Part shown: in pieces, positions 18,040 to 26,938 of the stretch | Position numbering within the stretch: position 1 is the stretch's first letter | Layout of the letters: every line of letters starts with the position of its first letter | Origin: an uncultured Flavihumibacter sp. | GTDB lineage: Bacteria > Bacteroidota > Bacteroidia > Chitinophagales > Chitinophagaceae | Direction: 5' to 3' | Assembly (NCBI GenBank): GCA_902168225.1 | Contig: CABHOW010000120.1 | Location: 1 to 64,000, forward strand | DNA: 64,000 bases | Notes under the pieces: model-generated | Database searches by the model: none | Told to the model about the DNA's origin: nothing | Seen by the model: only the letters and a program-made list of their open reading frames with translations | Position numbers and translations under genes: made by a program

Positions 18040-18510
18040 TTAATGATAAAATTTAACCCAACTGGCATCTGCTTTTTGTTTAAGTGAAACCTCGTCCTTA
18101 TTCCAGGTTTTTAAAGTGTTGTTAAAGAACTTGTTATAGAATAAATACAGTTTACCGTTTAATATTTTAAATGTTTCGGGATCTATATTTACCTTTTCAC
18201 CGGTTGCCCCCATAGCATAGGCACACCATCCACCGTATTGGGGTTCATATTTTTCAGGAGACTGTTTAAATAGGGCTGCATTTTTCTCCGAAGAAAAATA
18301 ATACACTATTCCTTCATTAACCACACTCCACTCTTTTTTACCCTCAATAGCCTTATTTTCGGTAAAATATGCCACGGGATCATAGCCCGCGATCGCTACT
18401 TTATTTTTTGAAAGATTAAATTGTTTTTTTCTGGCATCCACATTCGTTTGCGCAAACGCTACGCTAAACAGGGTTGCCATAACCGTAAAGGAAGTAATTA
18501 ACTTTTTCAT
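18040..18510 (-). CDS. Secreted YHS domain protein
   Basis: 156 residues with a signal peptide (cut near AFAQ, residue 21). The YHS part is KVAIAGYDPVAYFTENKAIEGKKEWSVVNEGIVYYFSSEKNAALFKQSPEKYEPQYGGWCAYAM. YHS domains bind metals or occur beside copper proteins; here the protein is periplasmic. It is separated by 76 bases from the sigma gene, which is transcribed away from it in the same direction, so it could be the first gene read before the sigma operon or a separate unit. Confidence 0.85.
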   Translation of the reverse strand: MKKLITSFTVMATLFSVAFAQTNVDARKKQFNLSKNKVAIAGYDPVAYFTENKAIEGKKEWSVVNEGIVYYFSSEKNAALFKQSPEKYEPQYGGWCAYAMGATGEKVNIDPETFKILNGKLYLFYNKFFNNTLKTWNKDEVSLKQKADASWVKFYH

Positions 18511-18586
18511 ACATGTTTTTCTATTCTACGATAACGAAAGAAAAAACTTACGAAAAACTAAAAGAGATAGTAGAATTAAGCCTATG

Positions 18587-19405
18587 TTAATTTAGGCTGG
18601 GTGACGATGCAGCCTTTTTTTGCTTTTTCTTACCCGTAATATCTGTGAAGATCCGGTCTATATAAATAGCCGTACCGAGGCTATAATAAAAGCCACTATA
18701 GTTCTGCTTTAAATCGGTATCATATATTACAGTACGCATACCCACAATAGCATTCAATCCGAAATAGGTTAAAAAATGCCAGCCTTTTTTATCGGGGATA
18801 ATGAGATTAAAGGATAATCCCATGCCAATTGGTATAAAGGGTTCTTTTCGAGTCGCAGAGGTATTTTTTGCTGGTGTTGGGGCAGTACCAACATATACTT
18901 TATTACTGTTGCTTGAATCTATTTTCACTTTACCATAACCAATTTCCATTACCATACTCATTTCCCATCTTCTTCTTCTTATAAGGTATGGCTCAATATA
19001 TACGGTGCCGAAAAATATTGTTTGGCTAACCTGACTAATATTGGTTATAGTTTGGGTAGAGTTTTGAGTCCTAATTCTAGTGCTATCTTTTTTTGCATCA
19101 AAATCTGCGTTGAATGTATAACCTCCAATTCCGAATTTATATTTATCATTAACCAATAAACCAACTCTATAACCCCAGATATTAATGTCTTTATTATTAT
19201 CTCCAATGAAGGAAAACCGTTGATCAAAATCACCGGTAGGCTTTATAGATGGTTTTTGATTTTTTAGTGAATCAAAATATGCTGAACCGGTTACATAGGG
19301 CTTTGTTGATTTTCGGGCTTGCGGTTCACTTTCTTGAATTTGAGCATGTAAAGAAGCAAGCAGCAAGAAAAAGAAAACAGATGTGTAAATTTTTAAGTAT
19401 CTCAT
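18587..19405 (-). CDS. Predicted outer-membrane beta-barrel protein
   Basis: 272 residues with a signal peptide (LLLASLHAQ). I do not recognise the family. The mature chain shows alternating aromatic beta segments: INIWGYRVGLLVNDKYKFGIGGYTF, TIFFGTVYIEPYLIRRRRWEMSMVMEIGYGK, FIPIGMGLSFNLIIP, WHFLTYFGLNAIVG and FYYSLGTAIYIDRIF, as in small porin-like barrels. A lysine-rich tail (TGKKKQKKAASS) ends it. It follows the S41 peptidase gene by 34 bases. Confidence 0.7.
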   Translation of the reverse strand: MRYLKIYTSVFFFLLLASLHAQIQESEPQARKSTKPYVTGSAYFDSLKNQKPSIKPTGDFDQRFSFIGDNNKDINIWGYRVGLLVNDKYKFGIGGYTFNADFDAKKDSTRIRTQNSTQTITNISQVSQTIFFGTVYIEPYLIRRRRWEMSMVMEIGYGKVKIDSSNSNKVYVGTAPTPAKNTSATRKEPFIPIGMGLSFNLIIPDKKGWHFLTYFGLNAIVGMRTVIYDTDLKQNYSGFYYSLGTAIYIDRIFTDITGKKKQKKAASSPSLN

Positions 19406-19439
19406 AACATAGTCGTATGTGAAGATACGAAAAGAAGTA

Positions 19440-20927
19440 TTAGTGCAGTTTTCTCCTTAATATTTCTTCTTGAATTAGCGCCATTTTTAGGTCAATTCCC
19501 CGTTTGATGGCATAGGAAGAGGGGTTTATTTCCCAATCGGGCATTATGCCTCTCCCTTTGGTTCTTGTGCTATCCATCACTAATCGATACATAGGTAAAC
19601 GCACTCTTAGCTTTGAATGTGGAAGTTTTATTTCAGGAATGTGCATGGCAGAGTTTCCATACCACCCCCCACCTGTTTCTTCTCCAACTACTTTTACATT
19701 TTTTTGCCCTTTAAGCGATGATACGAACATAGTTGCTGCTGAAAAACTATATCCACCCTGCACTAAATAAATATTTCCGCTAAAATGATTTTTTATACGT
19801 GGCTGAAAATAATGCCGTTCAAATCGGCGATAATGAATAGTTCCATCATCTGCTTTCTTACCTGCAATATTCATGGCAATCCAATAAATCCAAGAGGGGT
19901 GAATATATCGACCATATTCAAACTTTCGGCTGATGGCTTGTACCGTATCCCCAACTTTAAAAGGGTGATCGGTTACATATTTAGTAAGTTTTATATAATT
20001 ATCTACTTTTCCACCCCCGTTTTCTCTTATATCAATAACTAAATCGGTTATGGCTAATTGGCGTATGGTACGAAAGCTTCTTCTGAAAAACCGCTTTAAT
20101 TGCCCACCTGAAAAACTGGTCAATCTCATTACAGCAGTTTTATTCGTACTATCAATCAATAAGACCCTTTTTGATAATAAGTTCCTAGCTCTTCTACTCA
20201 ATTTAGGAATTGTTTGTGGTGGAATGGGTGTTGGTAGTACCGGTAATCTTTTTAGGGAAGAGTCTCGCTTAGGTGGCATTAATGTAAACGACTTAAGATT
20301 CACAGATGCAGGCTTACCGGCACTATCTACATATTGAATAGTAAAAACAGAATCTATACCAAAGACCCACTTGTACCAATCGGAAAAGTTATTGCTTAGT
20401 ACCTGGTTTTTGTGATTGATCGCATATCCATCTGTACTGATATAATGAAAAATACTGTCGATAATTTCTTTATTAGCCCTTTTGTTGATGCCGGTAATAA
20501 TGGTTCCTCTCTTAAGTGTAGTATCAAATATATATCTGTTTGCCAGTACCACCATGCTATCTTTCCATACCTTAAGAGAAAGAGGAAATGCAGGATATCT
20601 AAGTGTGGTTAATCGTTTCGTTAACCTTTTCGAATAACGAACAGAGGTATGTCCACAACGTATTTCACTAACCCAATAGGCTATTTTTTTCCTGAATTCA
20701 ATTTCATTTAGCGTGTCGGGTAAGTTGTTGTATATCGTATTAAATACGCTATCGATATGCCCCTTAGAGCTATACCAATATAAACTTGGGTGATTAGCCT
20801 CCAATATTTTTTTGAGTAACTGCATATCCTTTTGCATTTCTTGTTGCGAAAAGCGAGGAATTATTTGTGCAGTTGTTATAGAAAGAAATAAAATACAAAT
20901 AAAAGCTAAAACATTTTTTTTACACAT
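19440..20927 (-). CDS. S41 family peptidase, secreted
   Basis: 495 residues with signal peptide (ending TTAQI). N-terminal helical part has LLKKILEANHPSLYWYSSKGHID and EIRCGHTSV, usual for Bacteroidota S41 proteins. The protease core is LVIDIRENGGGKVDN, then VQGGYSFSAATMFVSSLK with probable nucleophile Ser396, and VVGEETGGGWYGN. The end GRGIMPDWEINPS is also characteristic. It cuts C-terminal tails of periplasmic proteins or processes peptides; target unknown. Its ATG follows the thiL stop by two bases. Confidence 0.88.
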   Translation of the reverse strand: MCKKNVLAFICILFLSITTAQIIPRFSQQEMQKDMQLLKKILEANHPSLYWYSSKGHIDSVFNTIYNNLPDTLNEIEFRKKIAYWVSEIRCGHTSVRYSKRLTKRLTTLRYPAFPLSLKVWKDSMVVLANRYIFDTTLKRGTIITGINKRANKEIIDSIFHYISTDGYAINHKNQVLSNNFSDWYKWVFGIDSVFTIQYVDSAGKPASVNLKSFTLMPPKRDSSLKRLPVLPTPIPPQTIPKLSRRARNLLSKRVLLIDSTNKTAVMRLTSFSGGQLKRFFRRSFRTIRQLAITDLVIDIRENGGGKVDNYIKLTKYVTDHPFKVGDTVQAISRKFEYGRYIHPSWIYWIAMNIAGKKADDGTIHYRRFERHYFQPRIKNHFSGNIYLVQGGYSFSAATMFVSSLKGQKNVKVVGEETGGGWYGNSAMHIPEIKLPHSKLRVRLPMYRLVMDSTRTKGRGIMPDWEINPSSYAIKRGIDLKMALIQEEILRRKLH

Positions 20928-20929
20928 GT

Positions 20930-21961
20930 TTATTTTTTAAAGGCATTCCAGCCTTGGGCGGTTATATCAAATTGGTTGCCTCCCTTGGTTAGTAATTTCC
21001 TGCCTTCTTGAATATCTGTCATGTATCCGATTACACTTATTTCTTCATTCAAAACGATTTTCTCGTGATCTTCTTGTTTAAGTGTAAAAATTAATTCATA
21101 GTCTTCCCCGCCATTAAGGGCACAAACAGTAGGATCTAGGCCAAATTTAAAAGCAGCTTTTCTAGTGCTTTCGTTTAAGGGCAGTTTTTCTTCATAAATC
21201 CTGCAGCCTAATTCGGAGGCTTTACATAAATGCAACACTTCACTACTGATACCATCACTTATATCCATCATGGAAGTAGGGATAATCTTATTTTTTTCAA
21301 AAAACTCGATGATATCTTTTCTGGCTTCGGGTTTTAATAATCGCCCAACGATATAGGATTCGTTTTCTAAATCGGGCTGTATTTGCGGATTCTCTTGATA
21401 AATTTTCTTCTCTCTTTCCATCAAGGTAAGTCCTAAATAAGCACCTCCTACATCACCCGAAACACAAATTAAATCTCCTTTTTGAGCAGTGCTTCTTTTT
21501 ACAAACTGATCGGGGGCAACTTCACCGATAGCTGTTACAGAAATTACAAATCCCTTTAATGATGAACTAGTATCACCTCCAATAAGATCAACCCCATATT
21601 TGTCGCACGCAATATATACCCCCTCATAAAATTCATTTAGGGCTTCCACACTAATTCTGTTACTCAAACCGATACTGATAGTAATTTGGGTTGGTTGTGC
21701 ATTCATCGCATAAATATCGCTTAGGTTCACTATTACAGCCTTATACCCTAAGTGTTTTAAGGGAGTATACATCAAATCAAAATGGATACCCTCTAATAAA
21801 AGATCAGTAGTAATAACGGTTTGTTTCCCAAAATGATCAATGATTGCTGCATCATCTCCTACTCCTAAAATGGTTGATGCATTCTGTATTTCTATATTTT
21901 TTGTAAGATGTTCAATTAAACCGAATTCACCCAGTGCAGCTATTTCTGTTCTTTGTTCCAT
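20930..21961 (-). CDS. thiL: Thiamine-monophosphate kinase
   Basis: 343 residues of the AIR synthase-like fold. GEFGLIEHLTK and GVGDDAAIID open the ATP site, followed by TTDLLLEGIHFDL, KAVIVNLSDIYAM, GVDLIGGDTSSS, MDISDGIS and LNGGEDYELIFTL, all diagnostic of ThiL. It makes thiamine diphosphate from the monophosphate. Placed between an IMPase gene and an S41 peptidase gene with spacings of nine and two bases; no other thiamine genes or TPP riboswitch are in view. Confidence 0.96.
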   Translation of the reverse strand: MEQRTEIAALGEFGLIEHLTKNIEIQNASTILGVGDDAAIIDHFGKQTVITTDLLLEGIHFDLMYTPLKHLGYKAVIVNLSDIYAMNAQPTQITISIGLSNRISVEALNEFYEGVYIACDKYGVDLIGGDTSSSLKGFVISVTAIGEVAPDQFVKRSTAQKGDLICVSGDVGGAYLGLTLMEREKKIYQENPQIQPDLENESYIVGRLLKPEARKDIIEFFEKNKIIPTSMMDISDGISSEVLHLCKASELGCRIYEEKLPLNESTRKAAFKFGLDPTVCALNGGEDYELIFTLKQEDHEKIVLNEEISVIGYMTDIQEGRKLLTKGGNQFDITAQGWNAFKK

Positions 21962-21970
21962 AAAGTATTT

Positions 21971-22747
21971 TTAGAATGGATTACCATTTACTATACCTAA
22001 TAATTCATTGTGAATCTTACCGTTAGTGGCTAATAAATGAGGTTGATAAGGCGAATAATGATTACCTGCAAAGTCGGTAACTTTTCCCCCCGCCTCTTCA
22101 ACCATTAAAAATCCGGCGGCACTATCCCAGGCTTGTAATTTATGCTCGTAAAACCCATCAAATCTGCCCGCCGCAACCCAACAAAGATCTATTGCAGCAC
22201 TTCCCAATCTTCTCACGGGAACTCCTTTGCGAATTAATTTTTCAAAAACCGTAAGCGGGCCATTGGGGGTATCTAAATAGGTATAGGGGAAACCGGTTAC
22301 TAAGCAACTTTCTGCCACATTGGTTTTATTACTCACCCCAATTTGCTTATCGTTTAAGGTGGCTCCAAATCCTTTTTGGGCAAAGAAAAATTCATCTAAA
22401 AAAGGGTTGTAAACTGCCCCTAGTATCATTTTGCCATCTTGCTCTACCCCAATACTTACACAACAGATCGGAATCCCATTTGCGAAATTAACGGTACCAT
22501 CTATAGGGTCAATAATCCATTTATAGGTAGAATCTTGAACAATTTCGCCCGATTCTTCACTCAAAATAAAGTGGTCGGGGAAATCGGCTTGAATAATATC
22601 CATAATGGCTTTCTCGGCGGCATGATCGGCCTCGGTAACTAAATTATTAACTCCCTCTTTATTAGAGATTACAAAAGAACCATTAAAAAATCGTCTTAAT
22701 TCTTGTGCACCGGCTTCGGTAGCTTTAAGTAAGGTTTGTTTTAACAT
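21971..22747 (-). CDS. Inositol monophosphatase family protein
   Basis: 258 residues from the ATG at 22747, chosen because an exact TACTTTTG promoter box sits four bases upstream and because the resulting N-terminus, MLKQTLLKATEAGAQELRRFF, fits the family; a longer frame reaches 22774. Metal-binding motifs are EESGE, DPIDGTVNF and WDSAAGFLMVEEAGG. It dephosphorylates inositol-1-phosphate or similar small phosphates (SuhB/CysQ relatives). First gene of a run with thiL and the S41 peptidase. Confidence 0.92.
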   Translation of the reverse strand: MLKQTLLKATEAGAQELRRFFNGSFVISNKEGVNNLVTEADHAAEKAIMDIIQADFPDHFILSEESGEIVQDSTYKWIIDPIDGTVNFANGIPICCVSIGVEQDGKMILGAVYNPFLDEFFFAQKGFGATLNDKQIGVSNKTNVAESCLVTGFPYTYLDTPNGPLTVFEKLIRKGVPVRRLGSAAIDLCWVAAGRFDGFYEHKLQAWDSAAGFLMVEEAGGKVTDFAGNHYSPYQPHLLATNGKIHNELLGIVNGNPF

Positions 22748-22751
22748 GGTG

Positions 22752-22759
22752 CAAAAGTA
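22752..22759 (-). promoter_or_regulatory. Bacteroidetes -7 box (TACTTTTG) for IMPase-thiL run
   Basis: Exact TAnnTTTG four bases upstream of the IMPase ATG on the minus strand, giving an almost leaderless transcript. No clear -33 TTTG at 19-21 bases. Confidence 0.55.
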
Positions 22760-22795
22760 ACTCAGATTCATCATCTTTGAAGCCTATTATACGGA

Positions 22796-23662
22796 ATGGA
22801 TGTATCTGTTATCATAGTAAATTATAAAGACTACGGTTGTTTACATAACTGTATTATATCAGTAATGCGTGCTTTGCAAGAAATAAGCGGGGAAATTATT
22901 GTAGTTGATAACGCCTCTGTATCTCATGAACAGTTGGTAATGCAAAAAGAATTTCCACTCATATCTTGGATCATTAATCATGAAAATAAAGGCTTTGCGA
23001 AAGCAAATAACCAGGCTTTAGGTACTGCAAAAGGTCGTTTTTTTCTTTTTTTAAATCCGGATACGATAGTACCCCAACACATTTTCGAAACGCTTATTCC
23101 CTATTTGGATCAACATGCAGAAGCGGGGGCTGTTGGCGTAAAGATGGTTAACGGGAAAGGGGATTTTTTGCCGGAAAGTAAAAGAAATATACCGGGTGTA
23201 CGCGCAGCTTTTTTTAAAATGACAGGGTTCGCTAAACTTTTTCCTAACTCTTCTTTTTTTAATGCATATGCATTAGGCGGATTTTCTAAAAATGGTATAT
23301 ACAAAGTAGGCGCTTTAACAGGGGCTTTTTTATTGGTAAGAGAAGAGGTGGTTCATAAAATAGGGGGGTTTGATGAGCGTTTTTTTATGTATGGAGAAGA
23401 TATTGATTTTTGCTATCGAATGCAAGCAGGGGGTTTTGAGGTTCATTATGTAGGCACTTTACAAATAACACACTTTAAAGGAACCTCCACCAATAAACAT
23501 AGTACCCTATACCGGCAACATTTTTATGGCTCCATGGAACTATTCGTAAAAAAATACAGTCCGACAATTTATAGCCGAACTGCAAAATGGATATTGGTAT
23601 TAGGAATTCGTTTAGCGAGATGCTTGGCTGCGATTAAGAGTTTCCTGCTTAGCCTTCGCTAA
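22796..23662 (+). CDS. Glycosyltransferase family 2
   Basis: 288 residues. MDVSVIIVNYKDYGCLHNCIISV and IIVVDNAS open a GT-A fold; FLNPDTIVP gives the metal-binding Asp, GAFLLVREEV and MYGEDIDFCYRMQAGG the acceptor side, as in rhamnosyltransferase WbbL-like enzymes. It transfers a sugar, probably to a cell-surface polysaccharide or lipid-linked precursor, in the cytoplasm. It stands alone rather than in a polysaccharide cluster. Its 3' end overlaps a small antisense-oriented gene by 51 bases. Confidence 0.9.
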   Translation: MDVSVIIVNYKDYGCLHNCIISVMRALQEISGEIIVVDNASVSHEQLVMQKEFPLISWIINHENKGFAKANNQALGTAKGRFFLFLNPDTIVPQHIFETLIPYLDQHAEAGAVGVKMVNGKGDFLPESKRNIPGVRAAFFKMTGFAKLFPNSSFFNAYALGGFSKNGIYKVGALTGAFLLVREEVVHKIGGFDERFFMYGEDIDFCYRMQAGGFEVHYVGTLQITHFKGTSTNKHSTLYRQHFYGSMELFVKKYSPTIYSRTAKWILVLGIRLARCLAAIKSFLLSLR

Positions 23663-23812
23663 GGCTGCTGATTTTTTGTCGAACTGTTTTATAAAAATAG
23701 AACAACCGGCAATTAGTATAAGTAATAAAAAAGAGTATCCCATCATTTTGGAAGAACTTTCTATTTCTTCGAATGTTTTTCCTTGTCGCTCTCTGTAATT
23801 TAAAATCTCCAT
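23612..23812 (-). CDS. Small single-pass membrane protein
   Basis: 66 residues from the ATG at 23812: MEILNYRERQGKTFEEIESS, one transmembrane helix (about residues 24-43, GYSFLLLILIAGCSIFI), then a basic tail with KKSAALAKAKQET. I do not recognise the family. Reality is supported by protein-like composition and an exact TAACTTTG promoter box 15 bases upstream. It is convergent with, and overlaps, the end of the glycosyltransferase gene. Confidence 0.6.
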   Translation of the reverse strand: MEILNYRERQGKTFEEIESSSKMMGYSFLLLILIAGCSIFIKQFDKKSAALAKAKQETLNRSQASR

Positions 23813-23827
23813 CTTATTTCTTTTCTT

Positions 23828-23835
23828 CAAAGTTA
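23828..23835 (-). promoter_or_regulatory. Bacteroidetes -7 box (TAACTTTG) for small membrane protein
   Basis: Exact TAnnTTTG on the minus strand, 15 bases before the chosen ATG at 23812; it lies inside the longer open frame and so favours the shorter start. Confidence 0.45.
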
Positions 23836-23893
23836 TACTGTACATATCCGGGTATATTTTGGGTTTTCTGTGTTTTATATCATTAAATCGTCA

Positions 23894-24673
23894 TCATTTA
23901 GCCATTACCATGGAGGATGATCTTTTAAATGCTAAAGGAGATCTGCCATATTCTTTTTTAAAGCAAGCGCAGAAATAGGGTGCCGAATTAAACCCTGTTG
24001 TATAAGCGATGTCTTTAACGGAACCTAAATTTTGACGGAGCATTATTTCCGCTTTCATCAGTTTAGATCGAATGATATATTTTTTAGGAGTGGTTTGATA
24101 AAAACGAAGAACCCATCTCTCTAGGGTGGAGACGCTCATCGATAATTTCTCGGCAATTTCCTGAACCGAAAAAGTGTTTTCATCGATTGTTTCTTCAACA
24201 ATCATATTAAAACTTTTTTTGAATTCTTGTTCAAAATTAGCCGGGTTATTGGCCTCTTCTTTTAGGAATAACTGCTTTTCAAATTGATTTTGCATTTCTT
24301 TTTTCAAGGCCACCAGGTTTTTAACCTTAAGGAGAAGATCATTGATTTTGAAGGGCTTTACGATATAATCATTAGCTCCCATTTCTAATCCCATGCTAAT
24401 CTTATCATCACTGTTTATGGCCGACATTAATACAACCGGTATGGCAGCAAGCTTTACATCATTTTTAAGAATGCGTAAAATAGAAAATCCATCCAGTGGA
24501 AAAGGTAACATGATATCAAGTAAAATAATATCAGGTATTTCAGATTTTAATACCGCCAATGCATCAATGCCGTTTGATACAGCAATTACTTTTGTGGAAT
24601 ACGATAAACTTTCGTACAACGACTCTCGGAGTTCTTTGTGGTCTTCAACCATCAGTACTGTAGGGTGATTCAT
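23894..24673 (-). CDS. Response regulator with AraC-type DNA-binding domain
   Basis: 259 residues. Receiver domain 1-125 with VLMVEDHKE, phosphoacceptor Asp53 in LLDIMLP, VLMSAIN and YIVKPF. A linker leads to an AraC helix-turn-helix pair at about 155-255: TFSVQEIAEKLSMSVSTLERWVLRFYQTTPKKYIIRSKLMKAEIMLRQ, then VKDIAYTTGFNSAPYFCACFKKEYGRSP. This arrangement resembles the C-terminal half of Bacteroidota hybrid two-component systems, here as a separate protein. It follows its kinase gene by six bases. Confidence 0.92.
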   Translation of the reverse strand: MNHPTVLMVEDHKELRESLYESLSYSTKVIAVSNGIDALAVLKSEIPDIILLDIMLPFPLDGFSILRILKNDVKLAAIPVVLMSAINSDDKISMGLEMGANDYIVKPFKINDLLLKVKNLVALKKEMQNQFEKQLFLKEEANNPANFEQEFKKSFNMIVEETIDENTFSVQEIAEKLSMSVSTLERWVLRFYQTTPKKYIIRSKLMKAEIMLRQNLGSVKDIAYTTGFNSAPYFCACFKKEYGRSPLAFKRSSSMVMAK

Positions 24674-24679
24674 ATGTAA

Positions 24680-25819
24680 TTAATTATGGTTTATGATTTG
24701 ATTATCGAATTCAAGTAAAAAAGCAGTTCCCTTCCCCTCGCTGCTTCTTACAGTAATGCTGCCTTTATTAAGGGTGATGAAGTATTTTACAATCATCAAA
24801 CCTACCCCTGTGCCTTCTATATTACCCACATTTGAGCAACGTACAAAAGCCTTGAACAAAGAATTTAATTCAGCATGGGGAATACCAATTCCATGATCTA
24901 TTAGCAATAAACTCCAACTTTTTTTACGCATGCTTACGCGCAGTATGGGAGCTTTTTTGGAGGTGGAATATTTAAAAGCGTTGTCTATGAGATTGCACAG
25001 AATATGCTTAAGCTGTACAACATCTATCCAAACCGATTTTTTTTTGGCTGATAACACCAAATGCAGTGTTCTTCCATCTTTCCAAGGGCTATAATAATCG
25101 GTAATTAATCTCCGGATAAAAACAGGAATATTGGTTGATTGCGGATTGGCAACGATACTGTTGGATTCGATTTTGCTTACGTATAAAAAATCATTTAGCA
25201 GTTGCGACATCTTATCTACCTGCTCATTGATTCTCCCAATATATTTTCTACCAAAAAAATCCTTTCCCAAACCCGCTTTTTCTGCCGCTAGCCCTATTAA
25301 CTCACTACTGGATAGTATTACCGACAAAGGAGTACGTAACTCATGAGAAACCAAACTCACAAAACTGCTTTTCATTTCATTTAATTTTCTTTCTTGCTCA
25401 GCCATTTTCTTTAGTTCTTCCTCTGCCTGAATATGACTGGTTACATCGGTAAAAAATACAGCCCAACTTTTTCTAATATTATTTAACTCAAAAAAAGGAA
25501 TGATGGTAAACTCCAGGATCATCATTTGGTTGTGTACATTCTCCATCCATATATGTGGTAATAATTGTCTGGGGGGTTCTTCTTCTTGAACTACTTGTTT
25601 AAAGTATTCCATGAAAACAGCTTCTCCCTTTAAAAAATAACTGTCTAATTGTTGTGGACGAATGGCTTTGATGCCAATTACCTCAATCCACTTTTTATTG
25701 GCAAAGCCAATACTCAAATCGCTATAAATAGCTACCACCATTTGATTCATCCCATTAACCAAACCCCTGAAAGTATTTGCTCTTTTTTGTTCCTGTATTG
25801 CTTGGGTGAGCTGATCCAT
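24680..25819 (-). CDS. PAS-domain histidine kinase, soluble
   Basis: 379 residues, no membrane helix. An N-terminal PAS-like domain (about 15-130) with a PAC-type end AVFFTDVTSHIQAEEELKK, then HisKA with phospho-His159 in SLVSHELRTPLSVI, and a HATPase domain with NLIDNAFKYS (N box), LIDHGIGIP (G1), and GTGVGLMIVKYFI (G2). It would sense a cytoplasmic signal and phosphorylate the AraC-type regulator encoded directly after it. Confidence 0.93.
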   Translation of the reverse strand: MDQLTQAIQEQKRANTFRGLVNGMNQMVVAIYSDLSIGFANKKWIEVIGIKAIRPQQLDSYFLKGEAVFMEYFKQVVQEEEPPRQLLPHIWMENVHNQMMILEFTIIPFFELNNIRKSWAVFFTDVTSHIQAEEELKKMAEQERKLNEMKSSFVSLVSHELRTPLSVILSSSELIGLAAEKAGLGKDFFGRKYIGRINEQVDKMSQLLNDFLYVSKIESNSIVANPQSTNIPVFIRRLITDYYSPWKDGRTLHLVLSAKKKSVWIDVVQLKHILCNLIDNAFKYSTSKKAPILRVSMRKKSWSLLLIDHGIGIPHAELNSLFKAFVRCSNVGNIEGTGVGLMIVKYFITLNKGSITVRSSEGKGTAFLLEFDNQIINHN

Positions 25820-26022
25820 GAATGTTTGGTTTTAAGCAGTATTTAGTTTTTGCCGAATTTCTAACAGTCTTTTCTACATTTCGCACTACTAAATTAGCCC
25901 GTCAAAAACGGTTGAATTGCAGTGTTTACGCCTCTTTTAGTGTAGTTCTTCTACTACAATGCAACATGCTTAAAAACTATCATGAGCTGAAGATTCGCTG
26001 AAACGCTCAGGCATACAATCTG

Positions 26023-26038
26023 ATGAGCTTTGGCTCAT
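26023..26038 (+). promoter_or_regulatory. Hairpin overlapping start codon of DUF6089 gene
   Basis: ATGAGC, loop TTTG, GCTCAT: a perfect six-pair stem whose right arm contains the first two bases of the ATG at 26037. A weaker five-pair stem using another TGAGC/GCTCA set lies at 25983-26009. The rest of the 217-base gap from 25820 shows no gene and no clear TAnnTTTG box. Confidence 0.4.
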
Positions 26039-26894
26039 GAAAAACAACATACTTAAAAACATTATTTTGTTGGCACTATTCCTAAATAGTGCTAGCATGT
26101 TAAAAGCTCAAATTATTGCGGGCTTTTCCACCGGCGCAAGCGCCTACTTCGGCGATCTTATTGCAACCCCGGCTTTTTTCCAACAGATGTCTCCCAGTGC
26201 AAGCGCTGATATTGGTATGAGCCTCGGCTCAAGGTTACGCGCTCGTCTTAATGTTGCCTACTTAAAAGTGCGGGGCGACGATAAAAAGTCGCCTTATTGG
26301 CCAACCCGTAACCGAAACCTTAATTTTCAAAGCAATATTTGGGAATTAAGCGCCATTGCCGAGTTCGATATTTTCAAATCAGAGAATGTGCTTATTACAC
26401 CATACCTCTTTGGCGGACCCGGTATATTCATCTTTGACCCTACCACTATTGACAGATATGGTAATAAAGTGCATTTAAAGTATGTGGGCACAGGCGGACA
26501 ACTAACCACTATTTCTGCCCTACCACAAGAGGGTAAACAAGTACTCAATGCACCTCGACAAGCCTATGAAACCCAGGCTACTTGTATAGTGGGAGGGATA
26601 GGATTAAGAGTGCCGGTAGGCGAAATGTATACTATTGGGGTAGAGCTTGGCTACCGATTTACGAATACAAACGATTTAGATGATGTAAGTACAAAAGCAT
26701 ATCCTGCCAAAGGAAGTATATCTGACTATGCCTATTCTTTGGCTTTTAGGGGTGATGAAATTATTAAGGGGGCTGAGCCCGGATGGCAACCCCGGGGTAA
26801 CCCCGATAAAAATGATACCTACTATTCTATACAGGTAAGAGTATCAAAAACACTTAACTTTAGTAGCTCACCCTATAAAAAGTGGTATCGATAG
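26037..26894 (+). CDS. DUF6089-like outer-membrane beta-barrel protein
   Basis: 285 residues with a signal peptide (SASMLKAQ). IIAGFSTGASAYFGDLIATPAFF and SLGSRLRARLNVAYLKVRGDDKKS resemble the DUF6089 family, whose mature start has a glycine-rich strand with Y-x-GDL. Later segments YLFGGPGIFIFDP and IGVELGYRFTNTNDLDDVS look like barrel strands and a conserved loop also seen in that family. Function unknown, outer-membrane location inferred. The GH3 gene follows after 44 bases. Confidence 0.75.
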   Translation: MKNNILKNIILLALFLNSASMLKAQIIAGFSTGASAYFGDLIATPAFFQQMSPSASADIGMSLGSRLRARLNVAYLKVRGDDKKSPYWPTRNRNLNFQSNIWELSAIAEFDIFKSENVLITPYLFGGPGIFIFDPTTIDRYGNKVHLKYVGTGGQLTTISALPQEGKQVLNAPRQAYETQATCIVGGIGLRVPVGEMYTIGVELGYRFTNTNDLDDVSTKAYPAKGSISDYAYSLAFRGDEIIKGAEPGWQPRGNPDKNDTYYSIQVRVSKTLNFSSSPYKKWYR

Positions 26895-26938
26895 CCAATT
26901 TTTTTTAGCTTCGTGGCTGTAAACTGTTATAGCTAACG

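Noticed and set aside
22748-22774. Nine-residue N-terminal extension of the IMPase
   Set aside because: The TACTTTTG promoter box lies inside it, so the extended part would not be transcribed.
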